Assembly (NCBI RefSeq): GCF_000499785.1
Contig: NZ_HG726026.1
Coordinates: forward strand, 124,001 to 188,000
Direction of reading: 5' to 3'
DNA length: 64,000 nt
Origin: Bacteroides neonati
GTDB taxonomy: Bacteria; Bacteroidota; Bacteroidia; Bacteroidales; Bacteroidaceae
Of this stretch, positions 44,966 through 52,682 are shown piece after piece. The notes under the pieces were generated by a model that was given only the letters and a program-made list of their open reading frames with translations, made no database searches and was not told the DNA's origin. Numbering within the stretch: position 1 is the stretch's first letter; each line of letters starts with the position of its first letter. A program made the translations under genes and the position numbers.

Positions 44966-45868
44966 ATGAAACTCATTCGAATCACAGTATTCATTGCAGG
45001 CCTGCTATTGGTCTTTGCCTGCGGAAACAAATCTCCCCGCTATGACGCTACCGGCACGTTCGAAGCGACCGAGGTACTTGTCTCGTCGGAGGCTGCGGGA
45101 CGTATCTTACGGTTGGGTATAGAAGAGGGCGAGGTACTGAAAGCAGGACAAAAGGTGGGACTTATCGATACCGTGCAACTCTACTTGAAACAGTTGCAAC
45201 TACAAGCCAGCATGAAGTCGGTTGAAAGTCAACGTCCCGACCTGAAGAAACAAATAGCAGCCGTTCAGCAACAAATTGTTACTGCCGAGCGCGAAAAGAA
45301 ACGTGTCGAGAACTTACTCAAAGCAGGAGCTGCCAATCAAAAGCAATTAGATGACTGGGAGGCACAGATCGCTTTGCTTACCAAACAATTAGCTGCCCAG
45401 CAGTCTTCGTTGCAACACAGTACCAACAGCTTGACTGAGCAAGGCTCTTCGGTGGGCATACAGGTGGCACAGGTAGCAGATCAGTTGGCCAAATGCCACC
45501 TTGTTTCGCCTATTGACGGTACGGTATTGGCTAAGTATGCCGAGGCGGGCGAACTGGCATCTATAGGCAAACCGCTGTTCAAGGTAGCCGATATGCAGCA
45601 ACTTTATTTGCGTGCTTACATCACCTCCGAGCAGTTGGCCGATGTAAAGCTGGGGCAATCTGTTACCGTTTATGCCGATTACGGAACCGACCGGCATACT
45701 ACCTATCCGGGTGTGCTTACGTGGATATCGGATCGTTCGGAATTCACGCCCAAGACTATTCTAACCAAAGACGAACGCGCCAACTTGGTGTATGCTGTAA
45801 AGATAGCCGTTGAGAACGACGGATTACTTAAAATCGGTATGTATGGTGGAGTAACCTTTAACAAATGA
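44966..45868 (+). CDS. HlyD/MFP-family periplasmic adaptor lipoprotein
   Basis: A 300-residue membrane fusion protein with lipobox LLLVFAC. Biotinyl-lipoyl halves (GTFEATEVLVSSEAAGRIL and LVSPIDGTVLAKYAEAGE) flank a coiled coil (about 75-170), followed by a beta-barrel domain (LYLRAYITSEQLADVKLGQ). It links the ABC transporter to the TolC-like duct, like YbhG/YhiI of E. coli. Its stop overlaps the ABC ATPase start by 4 bp (ATGA). Confidence 0.9.
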   Translation: MKLIRITVFIAGLLLVFACGNKSPRYDATGTFEATEVLVSSEAAGRILRLGIEEGEVLKAGQKVGLIDTVQLYLKQLQLQASMKSVESQRPDLKKQIAAVQQQIVTAEREKKRVENLLKAGAANQKQLDDWEAQIALLTKQLAAQQSSLQHSTNSLTEQGSSVGIQVAQVADQLAKCHLVSPIDGTVLAKYAEAGELASIGKPLFKVADMQQLYLRAYITSEQLADVKLGQSVTVYADYGTDRHTTYPGVLTWISDRSEFTPKTILTKDERANLVYAVKIAVENDGLLKIGMYGGVTFNK

Positions 45869-47334
45869 ATAGCAAGAAAGAAGCAGTTGTTGTTAACAAC
45901 ATCATGAAACGGTATGGAAAGACCGAGGCACTGAAAGGTGTTTCTTTTTCGGTGAAGCCGGGCGAACTCTTCGGACTGATCGGTCCCGACGGAGCAGGTA
46001 AGAGTACGCTCTTTCGTATTCTTACCACCTTGTTGCTGGCCGATAGCGGTACAGCCACCGTTGGCGGATGGGATGTAAAAAGCGGCTTCAAGGAGATTCG
46101 CCACCGGGTAGGATATATGCCGGGACGTTTTTCGCTCTATCAAGACCTCACTGTCGAAGAGAATCTGGCTTTCTTTGCTACCGTTTTTCATACAACGGTC
46201 AAGGAGAACTACGAACTGGTCAAAGACATCTACCGGCAGATAGAGCCTTTTCGCAAACGGCGTGCCGGAGCACTGTCGGGCGGAATGAAGCAAAAGCTCG
46301 CTCTCTGTTGTGCCCTGATTCATAAGCCCGATATCCTGTTCCTCGACGAGCCCACCACAGGTGTCGACCCCGTATCGCGTAAAGAGCTATGGGAGATGTT
46401 GCAGCGCCTCAAAGAGCAGGGAATCACCATCGTTGCCTCTACACCGATTATGGATGAGGCTCGCCGGTGCGACCGCATTGCCTTTATCAACGACGGTATC
46501 ATTCATGGCATTGATACGCCTGAACGTATTTTGCAACAATTTGCCTCTGTGCTCTGTCCGCCCGCGTTAACGCGCGAAGAGTCGAACCGGAAGAGCGATG
46601 ATGTGATCGAAGTAAACGGGCTCACCAAAACATTCGGAACCTTTACAGCGGTCAATCACATCTCTTTTCAAGTTCATAAAGGCGAGATATTCGGTTTTCT
46701 CGGTGCGAATGGAGCAGGCAAGACCACCGCTATGCGGATGCTGTGCGGATTGAGCAAACCGACTTCGGGCACGGGCAAGGTAGCCGGTTTCGATATCTCC
46801 ACCGAGCCTGAGGAGGTAAAGAAGAACATTGGCTATATGAGCCAGAAGTTCTCGCTCTACGAAGACCTGAAAGTATGGGAAAACATCCGCCTGTTTGCCG
46901 GAATCTATGGTATGAAAGACAAGGAGATAGCCACCAAGACCAACGAATTGCTGGAACGTTTGGGCTTTATGAGCGAGCGCAATACCTTGGTCAAGAGCTT
47001 ACCGTTGGGGTGGAAGCAAAAGTTGGCATTCTCCGTTTCTATTTTCCACGAACCCAGAATCGTCTTCTTGGACGAACCAACGGGTGGGGTCGATCCTGCT
47101 ACCCGGCGTCAGTTCTGGGAACTGATCTATCAGGCAGCCGATCGGGGGATTACCGTATTCGTAACCACGCACTACATGGACGAGGCCGAGTATTGTAACC
47201 GTGTTTCCATCATGGTTGATGGTTGTATCGAAGCACTCGACACGCCTGATCGTTTGAAAGAACGGTTCGGTGCAAAGGGCATGGATGATGTATTTCAACA
47301 ACTGGCTCGCAAAGCCTTACGTAAAGCCGACTAA
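45865..47334 (+). CDS. Tandem ABC transporter ATPase (YbhF-type)
   Basis: A 489-residue protein with two nucleotide-binding domains. NBD1 (about 1-235) has Walker A GPDGAGKST, signature LSGGMKQKL and Walker B ILFLDEPTTGVDP. NBD2 (about 245-480) has Walker A GANGAGKTT, a degenerate signature LPLGWKQKL in place of LSGGQ, and Walker B IVFLDEPTGGVDP. The fused layout matches YbhF. It powers the two ABC-2 permeases downstream, exporting a drug or other hydrophobic substrate through the adaptor and TolC-like duct. Confidence 0.92.
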   Translation: MNSKKEAVVVNNIMKRYGKTEALKGVSFSVKPGELFGLIGPDGAGKSTLFRILTTLLLADSGTATVGGWDVKSGFKEIRHRVGYMPGRFSLYQDLTVEENLAFFATVFHTTVKENYELVKDIYRQIEPFRKRRAGALSGGMKQKLALCCALIHKPDILFLDEPTTGVDPVSRKELWEMLQRLKEQGITIVASTPIMDEARRCDRIAFINDGIIHGIDTPERILQQFASVLCPPALTREESNRKSDDVIEVNGLTKTFGTFTAVNHISFQVHKGEIFGFLGANGAGKTTAMRMLCGLSKPTSGTGKVAGFDISTEPEEVKKNIGYMSQKFSLYEDLKVWENIRLFAGIYGMKDKEIATKTNELLERLGFMSERNTLVKSLPLGWKQKLAFSVSIFHEPRIVFLDEPTGGVDPATRRQFWELIYQAADRGITVFVTTHYMDEAEYCNRVSIMVDGCIEALDTPDRLKERFGAKGMDDVFQQLARKALRKAD

Positions 47335-47336
47335 CC

Positions 47337-48440
47337 ATGAAACAACTGATTGCCTTTGTCCGGAAAGAGTTCTATCATATCTTTCGCGATCGGCGAACGA
47401 TGTTGATTCTGCTGGGCATGCCCATCGTACAGATTATCTTGTTTGGATTCGCCATCACTACCGAAGTGAAGAATGTGCGCCTTGCAGTGCTCGACCCTTC
47501 GAACGATGTAATCAGCAGGCAGGTGATCGACCGGTTGGATGCCAGTGAGTATTTTATCCTCACCCATCGTGTACAGTCTCCGCAAGAGATGGAGAAGCTC
47601 TTTGCCGAGGGAGATGTTGATATGGCGGTAGTGTTCGGCACGCAGTTTGCCGACAACCTCTATACGGGGCATGCCTCCATACAGTTGGTCGTCGATGCCA
47701 CCGATCCGAACATGGCCACTACCCAAGTCAATTATGCTTCGGGCATTATTGCCGACGTGCAGCAAGAGATGCTTCCGCCCGGACTGACACCCGTAACGAT
47801 TGTTCCCCAAGTGAAGCTACTCTACAATCCGCAGATGAAGAGTGCCTACAACTTTGTGCCCGGGGTGATGGGATTGATTCTGATGCTTATCTGTGCCATG
47901 ATGACCTCCATCTCTATCGTACGCGAGAAGGAGATGGGCACGATGGAGATTCTGTTGGTTTCGCCCGTTAAGCCGCTTTTTATTATTCTGGCCAAGGCAG
48001 TACCTTATTTCGTTCTTTCGTTTGTGAATCTGGCTACCATTCTTCTCTTGTCGGTCTATGTGCTTCATGTGCCTGTGGCGGGTAGTCTGTGGTGGCTCAT
48101 CGGCGTATCGTTGCTCTTCATCTTCGTATCGTTGGCACTGGGGTTGCTTATCTCGTCTATCACCCGCACACAGGTGGCTGCCATGCTCATATCGGGTTTG
48201 GTTTTGATGATGCCTACGATGTTGCTGAGCGGTATGATTTTCCCGGTCGAGAGTATGCCGCTTCCGTTGCGTGTGATTTCCGACTTTCTGCCTGCCCGTT
48301 GGTATATACAAGCGGTGCGTAAACTGATGATCGAAGGGGTCGACATCTCCTTGGTGTTGACCGAAGTCGGTATTCTCTTCTTCATGGCTGTGGTGCTGAT
48401 ATTGATTAGTTTTAAGAAGTTTAAAAACAGACTGGAATGA
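47337..48440 (+). CDS. ABC-2 type permease (YbhS/YbhR-like, first)
   Basis: A 367-residue inner-membrane permease. TM1 near the N-terminus (MLILLGMPIVQIILFGFAI) is followed by a large extracytoplasmic domain (about 45-170) and five more membrane segments, with the SIVREKEMGTMEILLVSPVKP coupling loop. It is 2 bp after the ATPase, and its stop overlaps the next gene by 4 bp. The two permeases probably form a heterodimer. Confidence 0.9.
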   Translation: MKQLIAFVRKEFYHIFRDRRTMLILLGMPIVQIILFGFAITTEVKNVRLAVLDPSNDVISRQVIDRLDASEYFILTHRVQSPQEMEKLFAEGDVDMAVVFGTQFADNLYTGHASIQLVVDATDPNMATTQVNYASGIIADVQQEMLPPGLTPVTIVPQVKLLYNPQMKSAYNFVPGVMGLILMLICAMMTSISIVREKEMGTMEILLVSPVKPLFIILAKAVPYFVLSFVNLATILLLSVYVLHVPVAGSLWWLIGVSLLFIFVSLALGLLISSITRTQVAAMLISGLVLMMPTMLLSGMIFPVESMPLPLRVISDFLPARWYIQAVRKLMIEGVDISLVLTEVGILFFMAVVLILISFKKFKNRLE

Positions 48441-49555
48441 TAAAGTATTTAATGGAGAAGGAGTTTAAGCAGTTGCTTCGCAATGCTTTTCTGCCGCGGC
48501 TTATTTTTATTTTCCCTTGTATGATTATGATTCTCATGCCTTGGGCTGCGAATATGGAGATACACAATATCTACTTGAATATAATCGACAATGATCATTC
48601 GACCCTCTCGCAGCGATTGGTCGATAAAATAGCGGCTTCCACCTATTTCCGTCTGACGGATCTACCCGATTCGTATGCTGTCGGCTTGCAGGCGGTAGAA
48701 GCGGGAACGGCCGACATCATACTGGAAATACCCCGTGGGTTCGAGAAGGACTGGACAAATGGCAGTTCGCCACAGGTGTTGATAGCCGCCAACGCCGTGA
48801 ACGGAACAAAGGGCGGACTGGGCAGCTCGTATTTAGTTCAGATTATTCGAGACTATGCGGCGCAGCTTCGTGCCGAACAACCTGCTGTGTTGCCGAGTGC
48901 TTCGGGGGGTGTACCCTCGATACAGGTTAGCAGTCAGAATTTATTTAATCCTTACCTTAACTATAAGCTCTTTATGATTCCGGCGTTGATGGTAATGCTC
49001 TTAACGATGCTCTGCGGCTTTCTGCCTGCGCTCAATATTGTGAGTGAAAAGGAGGTGGGTACGATTGAGCAGATCAACGTAACGCCCGTTCCGAAGTTTA
49101 CGTTCATTCTCGCTAAGCTGCTGCCCTATTGGATCATTGGCTTCCTTGTGCTTACCATCTGTTTCGGGTTGGCTTGGCTGCTCTACGGCATTTTGCCTGT
49201 TGGTCGTTTTGGGGTTATTTACGTTTTCGCCATTCTCTTTGTACTTGCCATATCGGGGATGGGGCTTGTTATCTCCAATTACTCAACGACTATGCAGCAA
49301 GCCATGTTCGTAATGTGGTTCTGTATGTTGATTCTCATTCTGATGAGCGGTCTTTTCACTCCGATCAGCAGCATGCCCGAGTGGGGGCAGTTGATTACTT
49401 ACTTCAATCCGCTTAAATACTTTATGCAGGTGATGCGAATGGTCTATCTCAAAGGAAGCGGATTTGCCGATCTCTTTTCGCAACTCTTGGCATTGCTGGC
49501 TTTCGTTCTGTTCTTCAATAGCTGGGCCATCCTCAGTTATAAGAAGAATACATAA
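48437..49555 (+). CDS. ABC-2 type permease (YbhS/YbhR-like, second)
   Basis: A 372-residue paralogue of the preceding permease with the same layout: one N-terminal TM (LIFIFPCMIMILMPWAA), a periplasmic domain (about 45-170), and a C-terminal membrane domain with NIVSEKEVGTIEQINVTPVPK. It overlaps the upstream gene by 4 bp and ends the efflux operon. Confidence 0.9.
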   Translation: MIKYLMEKEFKQLLRNAFLPRLIFIFPCMIMILMPWAANMEIHNIYLNIIDNDHSTLSQRLVDKIAASTYFRLTDLPDSYAVGLQAVEAGTADIILEIPRGFEKDWTNGSSPQVLIAANAVNGTKGGLGSSYLVQIIRDYAAQLRAEQPAVLPSASGGVPSIQVSSQNLFNPYLNYKLFMIPALMVMLLTMLCGFLPALNIVSEKEVGTIEQINVTPVPKFTFILAKLLPYWIIGFLVLTICFGLAWLLYGILPVGRFGVIYVFAILFVLAISGMGLVISNYSTTMQQAMFVMWFCMLILILMSGLFTPISSMPEWGQLITYFNPLKYFMQVMRMVYLKGSGFADLFSQLLALLAFVLFFNSWAILSYKKNT

Positions 49556-49602
49556 AAAAGAGATGGACGGCCTTGCGAGCCATCCACCTCTTCTCTTTTT
49601 AC
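49556..49602. terminator. Terminator region between the efflux operon and hsp20
   Basis: A-run, imperfect hairpin (GATGGACGGC around 49562-49571 with GCCATCC around 49580-49586), then CTTTTT. It lies between convergent genes and could work in both directions. Pairing is imperfect. Confidence 0.55.
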
Positions 49603-49608
49603 CTTTAT

Positions 49609-50037
49609 TTATTTGATTTCAATCAGTCGTTCTGCTTTCTTGGCTTCCTCTTCCGAGATTTTAGGTAGTTCGATGGTCAATACGCCATGCTCTACTTGTG
49701 CCGATATCTTGTCTTTGTCCACATTATCGGGCAGAATCATGGTTTGCTGGAACTTGGTGTACGAGAACTCGCGACGCAGGTAGCGATCCTCTTTCTTCTC
49801 TTCCTTCTTCTCACTCTTCTTCTCCATGCTGATTACGAGGTTGTTGTCTTCGTCAATACGAATACTAAAGTCCTCTTTCATCATGCCCGGAGCAGCCAAT
49901 TCTACTTTATAACTTTTCTCCGATTCAATTACATTGATAGCAGGTGCGGTTGCATTTGCTCTTGTCATCCATTCGTTTTCCAAGAAATCATTAAAAATAC
50001 CAGGTAACCAATTCTGAGTTCTTCTAACAGGCATCAT
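49609..50037 (-). CDS. Hsp20/alpha-crystallin small heat-shock protein
   Basis: A 142-residue small heat-shock chaperone. The alpha-crystallin domain (about 38-130) shows YKVELAAPGMMKEDFSIRID and the closing motif VEHGVLTIELPK, with a lysine/glutamate-rich loop between. The N-terminal arm contains WLPGIFNDFLEN. It holds unfolding proteins until ATP-dependent chaperones act. Two adjacent ATG codons (50037, 50034) could start it. The 230 bases upstream (50038-50267) show no further gene. Confidence 0.93.
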   Translation of the reverse strand: MMPVRRTQNWLPGIFNDFLENEWMTRANATAPAINVIESEKSYKVELAAPGMMKEDFSIRIDEDNNLVISMEKKSEKKEEKKEDRYLRREFSYTKFQQTMILPDNVDKDKISAQVEHGVLTIELPKISEEEAKKAERLIEIK

Positions 50038-50267
50038 AATTTAAATCTCCTATCTTTTAATTAAACATTTAGGTTAAATAGAATCATTTTCATTCCGTTT
50101 CCGGAACCGTTGTTCACTTATAAAACAGCAAACGATATGCCAACGCGGTTTCTCCTTATTCGGTTGACTATTTGTCATTTTCGAGTGTCAAATGGTCTCT
50201 TGAGCTGTCAGTTTGTATGCTGTTTTTCCTAAATTTAATAAAGATAGATATTCTTTTACGTTTTGTT

Positions 50268-50741
50268 TCAGCTTTCTATAAGCTTGAAGCGAAGGCGCAA
50301 TACCTGTTTTTCCTCGTTATAATCCGAACTGATAATTTTGAATGTTCCTATTTCCGACGTATTGTTCACGTGCTGCCCGATGCAGGCGCAAGCATCGTAA
50401 TCGCCTATGCGAACAATGCGGAGCATCTCACTTGCATCATCGGGTAGCTTGCTGAGGTCGACAATCCGGGCGGCTTCTTGTTGCGTCATAAACGTTGAGC
50501 TAACAGGCAGGTGCTGCCCGATCACTTCGTTTACTTGGCTTTCAATAGCCCGTATCTGTTCGTCAGTGGGGCAGGAGGCAAGCTGGTAATCGCATTTGCT
50601 CTTTTTGCGTTCGATGTGCGCATTGCGTGAACGAGGACACCCGAAGATTTTCACCATCGTAGCGTTGAGTATGTGCTCGGCCGAGTGCATCGGTGGGTAC
50701 TCTTGTTTGTTGTGGTCGTTGAGTTGGGGTTGTTGTTCCAT
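50268..50741 (-). CDS. tRNA-editing (SAD) domain protein, AlaX-like
   Basis: A 157-residue free-standing relative of the editing domain of alanyl/threonyl-tRNA synthetases. The zinc-binding motifs are visible: HSAEH (HxxxH) and CACIGQH (CxxxH). Such proteins deacylate mischarged tRNA, for example Ser-tRNA(Ala), but the substrate cannot be read here. The ATG at 50741 is chosen; a -7 box TATATTTG lies 23 bases upstream on the minus strand (50771-50764). Confidence 0.78.
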   Translation of the reverse strand: MEQQPQLNDHNKQEYPPMHSAEHILNATMVKIFGCPRSRNAHIERKKSKCDYQLASCPTDEQIRAIESQVNEVIGQHLPVSSTFMTQQEAARIVDLSKLPDDASEMLRIVRIGDYDACACIGQHVNNTSEIGTFKIISSDYNEEKQVLRLRFKLIES

Positions 50742-50946
50742 GATACAGTTGTTTTTTGTGTCGCAAATATAGAAGATAATTCCCGAAACCCCATGTCGAA
50801 GCCAATAATAATGAGTAGGAACAAGTCCGATCGACATCGCATTCTGGTTGTACGAGTGCAAAAAAAGTCGGCAAAGAGCGTGCTATCCGGATGAACCAAT
50901 CGGCTGTTTTCATTGTTGAAAAGCATCATTATTGAGAAGATGACAG

Positions 50947-52308
50947 ATGAAAACGATACTGCTGACCGCTCTTTTTTATCTTCTGTGCGGATATCCTCTA
51001 AGCGTATCTGCACAGGTAGCCGAAGCTGATTCCATTGTTCGGTTGCCTCGTTCTGTGTCGTTTCTCAAAAAGACGGGTTGCTCGCTTGCCGGAGTCGTTG
51101 GGGTCAATCTGGCTGTTTGGGGCATAGATCGGTTTATCTGGAGGTCGGACTTCTCAAAGATCAACGCTAACACCATGCAAACCAACCTGCATAGCGGCTT
51201 TGTGTGGGACAATGATTTGTTCGGTACCAATACCTTTCTTCATCCCTGTCACGGTGCTTTGTATTATCAGATGGCACGTGTCAACGGCTTTGGCTTTTAC
51301 GAATCTGTTCCTTTCACCTGTGCCGGAAGTTTGATGTGGGAGTATATCATGGAGAACGAGCAACCCTCTCTCAACGACCTTATCAGTACCACGGTGGGCG
51401 GTGCAGCCATCGGAGAGGTTGCGTGGAGGCTCTATCACAGACTGTTCAACCGCTCGGACAGGTGTAGAGACAACACTCCCGTAACCGCCAACTTCAGTCT
51501 CGGATGTCAGCTGCTGAAGCCGGAAACGAACAGCCACTACACTCCTTATATGCAACTGGGGGCTCAACTTACCTATAATCCTACCCGAACGGAGTGCGAG
51601 AAACCATACGATTGGTTTGAACTCGATGCCCGGCTGAACATCGGAAGCAACCGCATCTACATCAATCGCTTTCACCTGATCGCGTTGCTTTGGCATCAAA
51701 TGCTCAAAGAAACCGATACGAAGGTCCTTGATTGGGGCGTGTATCAGCATTTCGATTACCTCGATTCGCCGGGCAAAGTATATCGCCAAACGCCCTATCG
51801 GATGGCTCAGGTAGCTGCTTTGGGGGCGGGAGTTCAATACGACCGTAAGTGGGAGGATGATACGCGTATGCAAGGTAAGTTTTTCCTGACTGCCGTAGGG
51901 CTGGGAGCAAGTGCCTCTGACTACTATTGGGTGGTGAACCGCGATTATAGTTTCGGAAGTGGGTTCAGTACCCGGCTGGATTGGAGCGTGGCAAACGAGA
52001 GAAACGGATTGCGGGTTCAATCGACGCTGGACTATTATCAGCTTTATACGTGGAAAGGCTATGCCCCCGACAGAAATCTCTACGAAGAGAACCTTACCAA
52101 ACTGGATGTGCAGGGCGATAAGGGTTCGGTGAGCTTTATCGAGTGGGAGACTGCTTTGGGGTATCAGTCAAAAAGCGGCTGGAACCTGTATCTCGTGCCA
52201 GCGTATATTCGTCGTTCGAACCGGTATAAAGCCCGTCCGGACGTGGATTATTCTACTTACGAACTCACGTTGAAGGTAGGTTATCACTTTCAGCTTCCCG
52301 AAAAATGA
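50947..52308 (+). CDS. DUF3943-type outer-membrane protein
   Basis: A 453-residue exported protein of unknown role. It has a signal peptide (ALFYLLCGYPLSVSAQ, to 23), an early hydrophobic stretch (SLAGVVGVNLAVWGID), the conserved region NLHSGFVWDNDLFGTNTFLHP, and alternating beta-strands to an aromatic C-terminus (YELTLKVGYHFQLPEK), as in outer-membrane barrels. The family resemblance is to DUF3943. It stands alone between the tRNA-editing gene and the beta-galactosidase. Confidence 0.75.
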   Translation: MKTILLTALFYLLCGYPLSVSAQVAEADSIVRLPRSVSFLKKTGCSLAGVVGVNLAVWGIDRFIWRSDFSKINANTMQTNLHSGFVWDNDLFGTNTFLHPCHGALYYQMARVNGFGFYESVPFTCAGSLMWEYIMENEQPSLNDLISTTVGGAAIGEVAWRLYHRLFNRSDRCRDNTPVTANFSLGCQLLKPETNSHYTPYMQLGAQLTYNPTRTECEKPYDWFELDARLNIGSNRIYINRFHLIALLWHQMLKETDTKVLDWGVYQHFDYLDSPGKVYRQTPYRMAQVAALGAGVQYDRKWEDDTRMQGKFFLTAVGLGASASDYYWVVNRDYSFGSGFSTRLDWSVANERNGLRVQSTLDYYQLYTWKGYAPDRNLYEENLTKLDVQGDKGSVSFIEWETALGYQSKSGWNLYLVPAYIRRSNRYKARPDVDYSTYELTLKVGYHFQLPEK

Positions 52309-52386
52309 CGCTTCGGAATAGGATTCTCCATACAAGGAACAATCGTATTATGAACCGTCCCATATCACCTTTTGAGGTATGCAAAT

Positions 52387-52425
52387 AAAGACGGCGGAAT
52401 AATTGAAAAAGGCCGCCGTCTTTTT
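52387..52425 (+). terminator. Terminator after the DUF3943 gene
   Basis: AAGACGGCGG at 52388-52397 pairs with CCGCCGTCTT at 52413-52422, followed by TTT. An overlapping alternative stem (AATTGAAAAAG with CTTTTTCAATT) competes. The rest of 52309-52682 contains only the beta-galactosidase promoter region. Confidence 0.75.
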
Positions 52426-52619
52426 CAATTATCCCGCGAGCTTTTTAAAAAAGACCGCGAGGTTTTCTGTGTTCATTCTTGGCGTTTTTTTTAGTAGCCC
52501 CGAATAGATAAACGATATCTCTGAAACCAACAGATTAAAAACCTGCAAGTTGAAGTTGCGAAAGGTGAGTAAATTACATTCTTTCACAAAAATGAGGGTA
52601 GACTTATTAAATAATTCAC

Positions 52620-52627
52620 TAATTTTG
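52620..52627 (+). promoter_or_regulatory. -7 box of the beta-galactosidase gene
   Basis: TAATTTTG fits TAnnTTTG, 55 bases before the ATG. A -33 box is not clear. Confidence 0.45.
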
Positions 52628-52682
52628 TATCAGGCATTTTAAAGGCCTTTTTAGTGAATAACACAATAATAGAATTACACTT

